Assembly: GCA_005879045.1 (NCBI GenBank)
Contig: VBLV01000083.1
Span: forward strand, 1 to 5,939
DNA length: 5,939 nucleotides
Direction of reading: 5' to 3'
DNA from: Methanobacteriota archaeon
GTDB lineage: Archaea > Thermoplasmatota > Thermoplasmata > RBG-16-68-12
A model generated the notes under the pieces. The model was not told the DNA's origin and searched no databases. It saw only the letters and a program-made list of their open reading frames with translations. Positions 4,793-5,939 of the stretch are shown here, in pieces (the stretch's first letter is position 1; each line of letters begins with the position of its first letter). A program made the position numbers and the translations under genes.

Positions 4793-5939
4793 TCAAGGGG
4801 GAGGAGGACGGATGAATCCGTCTTGCATGAGGAATTTCGTTTCCTCGCGGGCCCTTCTAATCAACTCGAGGGCTCCTTGATAGAGGGCGTCTCGGGTCTT
4901 CGTCTCCCGCGCGATTCCCTGTTCCATCGCCTTGAGGGCCACCGCGGTCGCCTCCCGGGCGAACACGTCGATCTCATCCATCGTGGGCACGATGTGCGTC
5001 TCGTCGAGGCCCTTTTCCTCTGCGACCTTCGCGAGCTCCTCCGCCGCCGCGATGCACATCTCGTCCGTGATCGTCCGCGCACGGACGTCCAGGGTGCCAC
5101 GGAAAATCCCGGGGAAACCCAAAGAGTTGTTCACCTGGTTCGGGAAATCGGACCGACCTGTGGCGATGACACGGGCTCCGGCCTCGGCGGCCTCCCATGG
5201 CCAGATTTCCGGCACGGGGTTCGCGATCACGAAGAGGATGGCGTCGTCCGCCATCGAAGCGACCCAATCCTTCTGGATCACGCCGGGTCCAGGCTTCGAT
5301 GCGGCGATTGCGACGTCCGCGTCTCGCATCGCCTCCGCGATGCCACCCTCCCGATCGCCTCCGTTCGTCTTCAGCGCGAGTTCCCATTTCTCCGCGTAAT
5401 CGTTCGCCGCGACCTCGATATCCTCTCGATGACGACAGACGATTCCTTTCGAGTCGACGAGGATGATGTGCTCCGGCCTCGCGCCCGCGGCGATCAGGAG
5501 CTTCGCGGTCCGGATGTTCGACGCCCCGGCACCGATGAGCGTGATTGCGACGTCCGGCATCTTCTTGCCGACGACCTTCAGGGCGTTGATGAGGCCGGCG
5601 ACGTTGATCGTCGCGGTCCCTTGCTGGTCGTCGTGCCACACCGCGATCTCACACTCCTTCCGCAGACGTTGGAGGATATGGAAACATTTCGGTTGCGCGA
5701 TGTCCTCGAGGTTCACGCCACCGAACGAGGGGGTGATGAGCTTGACCGTCTCGATGATCTTCTCCGGGTCCTTCGTCGCGAGGGGGATCGGGAATGCGTC
5801 GACGCCGCCGAGGTATTTGAACAACAGGGACTTGCCCTCCATCACCGGCAATCCGGCTTCGGGCCCGATGTCCCCGAGGCCGAGGACGCGAGTGCCGTCC
5901 GTGACGATCGCGACTTGATTCCACTTGTTCGTCAGGGTC
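4793..5939 (-). CDS. Malic enzyme (malate dehydrogenase, oxaloacetate-decarboxylating), 5' partial
   Basis: This enzyme converts malate to pyruvate and CO2 while reducing NAD(P)+, linking C4 acids to pyruvate and reducing power in the cytosol. The frame is open through the window edge and already shows NQVAIVTDGTRVLGLGDIGP near the edge, so roughly 60-70 N-terminal residues lie outside; an apparent TTG start at 5851 is internal. Next come GLPVMEGKSLLFKYLGGVDAF with the catalytic-type lysine, GVNLEDIAQPKCF with the metal-binding Glu-Asp pair, and VWHDDQQGTAT, where most relatives have HDDQHGTA. The NAD(P)-binding fold starts at LIGAGASNIRTAKLLIAAG. ASKPGPG, FVIANPVPEIWPWEA and GRSDFPNQVNNSLGFPGIFRG are strong family motifs. 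The C-terminus ends at about the normal place with no phosphotransacetylase domain, so this is the short type, unlike E. coli MaeB. NAD versus NADP preference cannot be read safely. It is the first visible gene of the minus-strand group. Confidence 0.95.
   Translation of the reverse strand, partial: TLTNKWNQVAIVTDGTRVLGLGDIGPEAGLPVMEGKSLLFKYLGGVDAFPIPLATKDPEKIIETVKLITPSFGGVNLEDIAQPKCFHILQRLRKECEIAVWHDDQQGTATINVAGLINALKVVGKKMPDVAITLIGAGASNIRTAKLLIAAGARPEHIILVDSKGIVCRHREDIEVAANDYAEKWELALKTNGGDREGGIAEAMRDADVAIAASKPGPGVIQKDWVASMADDAILFVIANPVPEIWPWEAAEAGARVIATGRSDFPNQVNNSLGFPGIFRGTLDVRARTITDEMCIAAAEELAKVAEEKGLDETHIVPTMDEIDVFAREATAVALKAMEQGIARETKTRDALYQGALELIRRAREETKFLMQDGFIRPPPP

Noticed and set aside
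3997..4815. 272-residue plus-strand open frame over the small minus-strand genes
   Set aside because: It is a polar, motif-free translation. The minus strand has better support there from the ribosome site, membrane helices and paired cysteines.

Overview
The window is a compact, GC-rich stretch of what looks like an archaeal chromosome, with six genes and almost no non-coding space. Archaeal origin is inferred from a TATA box (CTTTTATC) about 30 nt before the dinB start, a PCNA-binding-like tail on the DinB protein, and a small membrane protein with a C-terminal zinc ribbon. An uncultivated high-GC Thermoplasmatota-like euryarchaeon is my best guess. The sequence alone does not prove it, and a bacterium cannot be fully excluded.

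Plus strand, 1-2918: the end of a respiratory complex I operon. It holds nuoM (its 5' end lies outside the window) followed 1 nt later by nuoN. These encode two of the antiporter-like proton-pumping membrane subunits. nuoM is broken near position 575. Compared with the family consensus, 13 nt are missing exactly between what would have been two copies of GGCTCCG, which shifts the frame and creates a stop at 579-581. The downstream half is intact and could be restarted from a GTG overlapping that stop.

Plus strand, 2919-4118: a short promoter region, then dinB, a Y-family translesion DNA polymerase IV with a D-to-E change at one predicted metal-binding position.

Minus strand, 5939-4105: three genes read in the opposite direction. 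They are a malic enzyme (5' end outside the window), a 117-residue membrane protein with a zinc ribbon, and a 70-residue soluble protein of unknown function whose end overlaps the end of dinB by 14 bp. Gaps of 52 and 69 bp would allow co-transcription.

Functionally, the Nuo subunits belong to electron transport and ion pumping. The malic enzyme links malate to pyruvate and reducing power. DinB is for damage bypass. No tRNA, rRNA, CRISPR array, insertion sequence or convincing terminator was seen. I found no clear new multi-gene system. The nuoM lesion, with its possible coupled restart, is the most notable observation.
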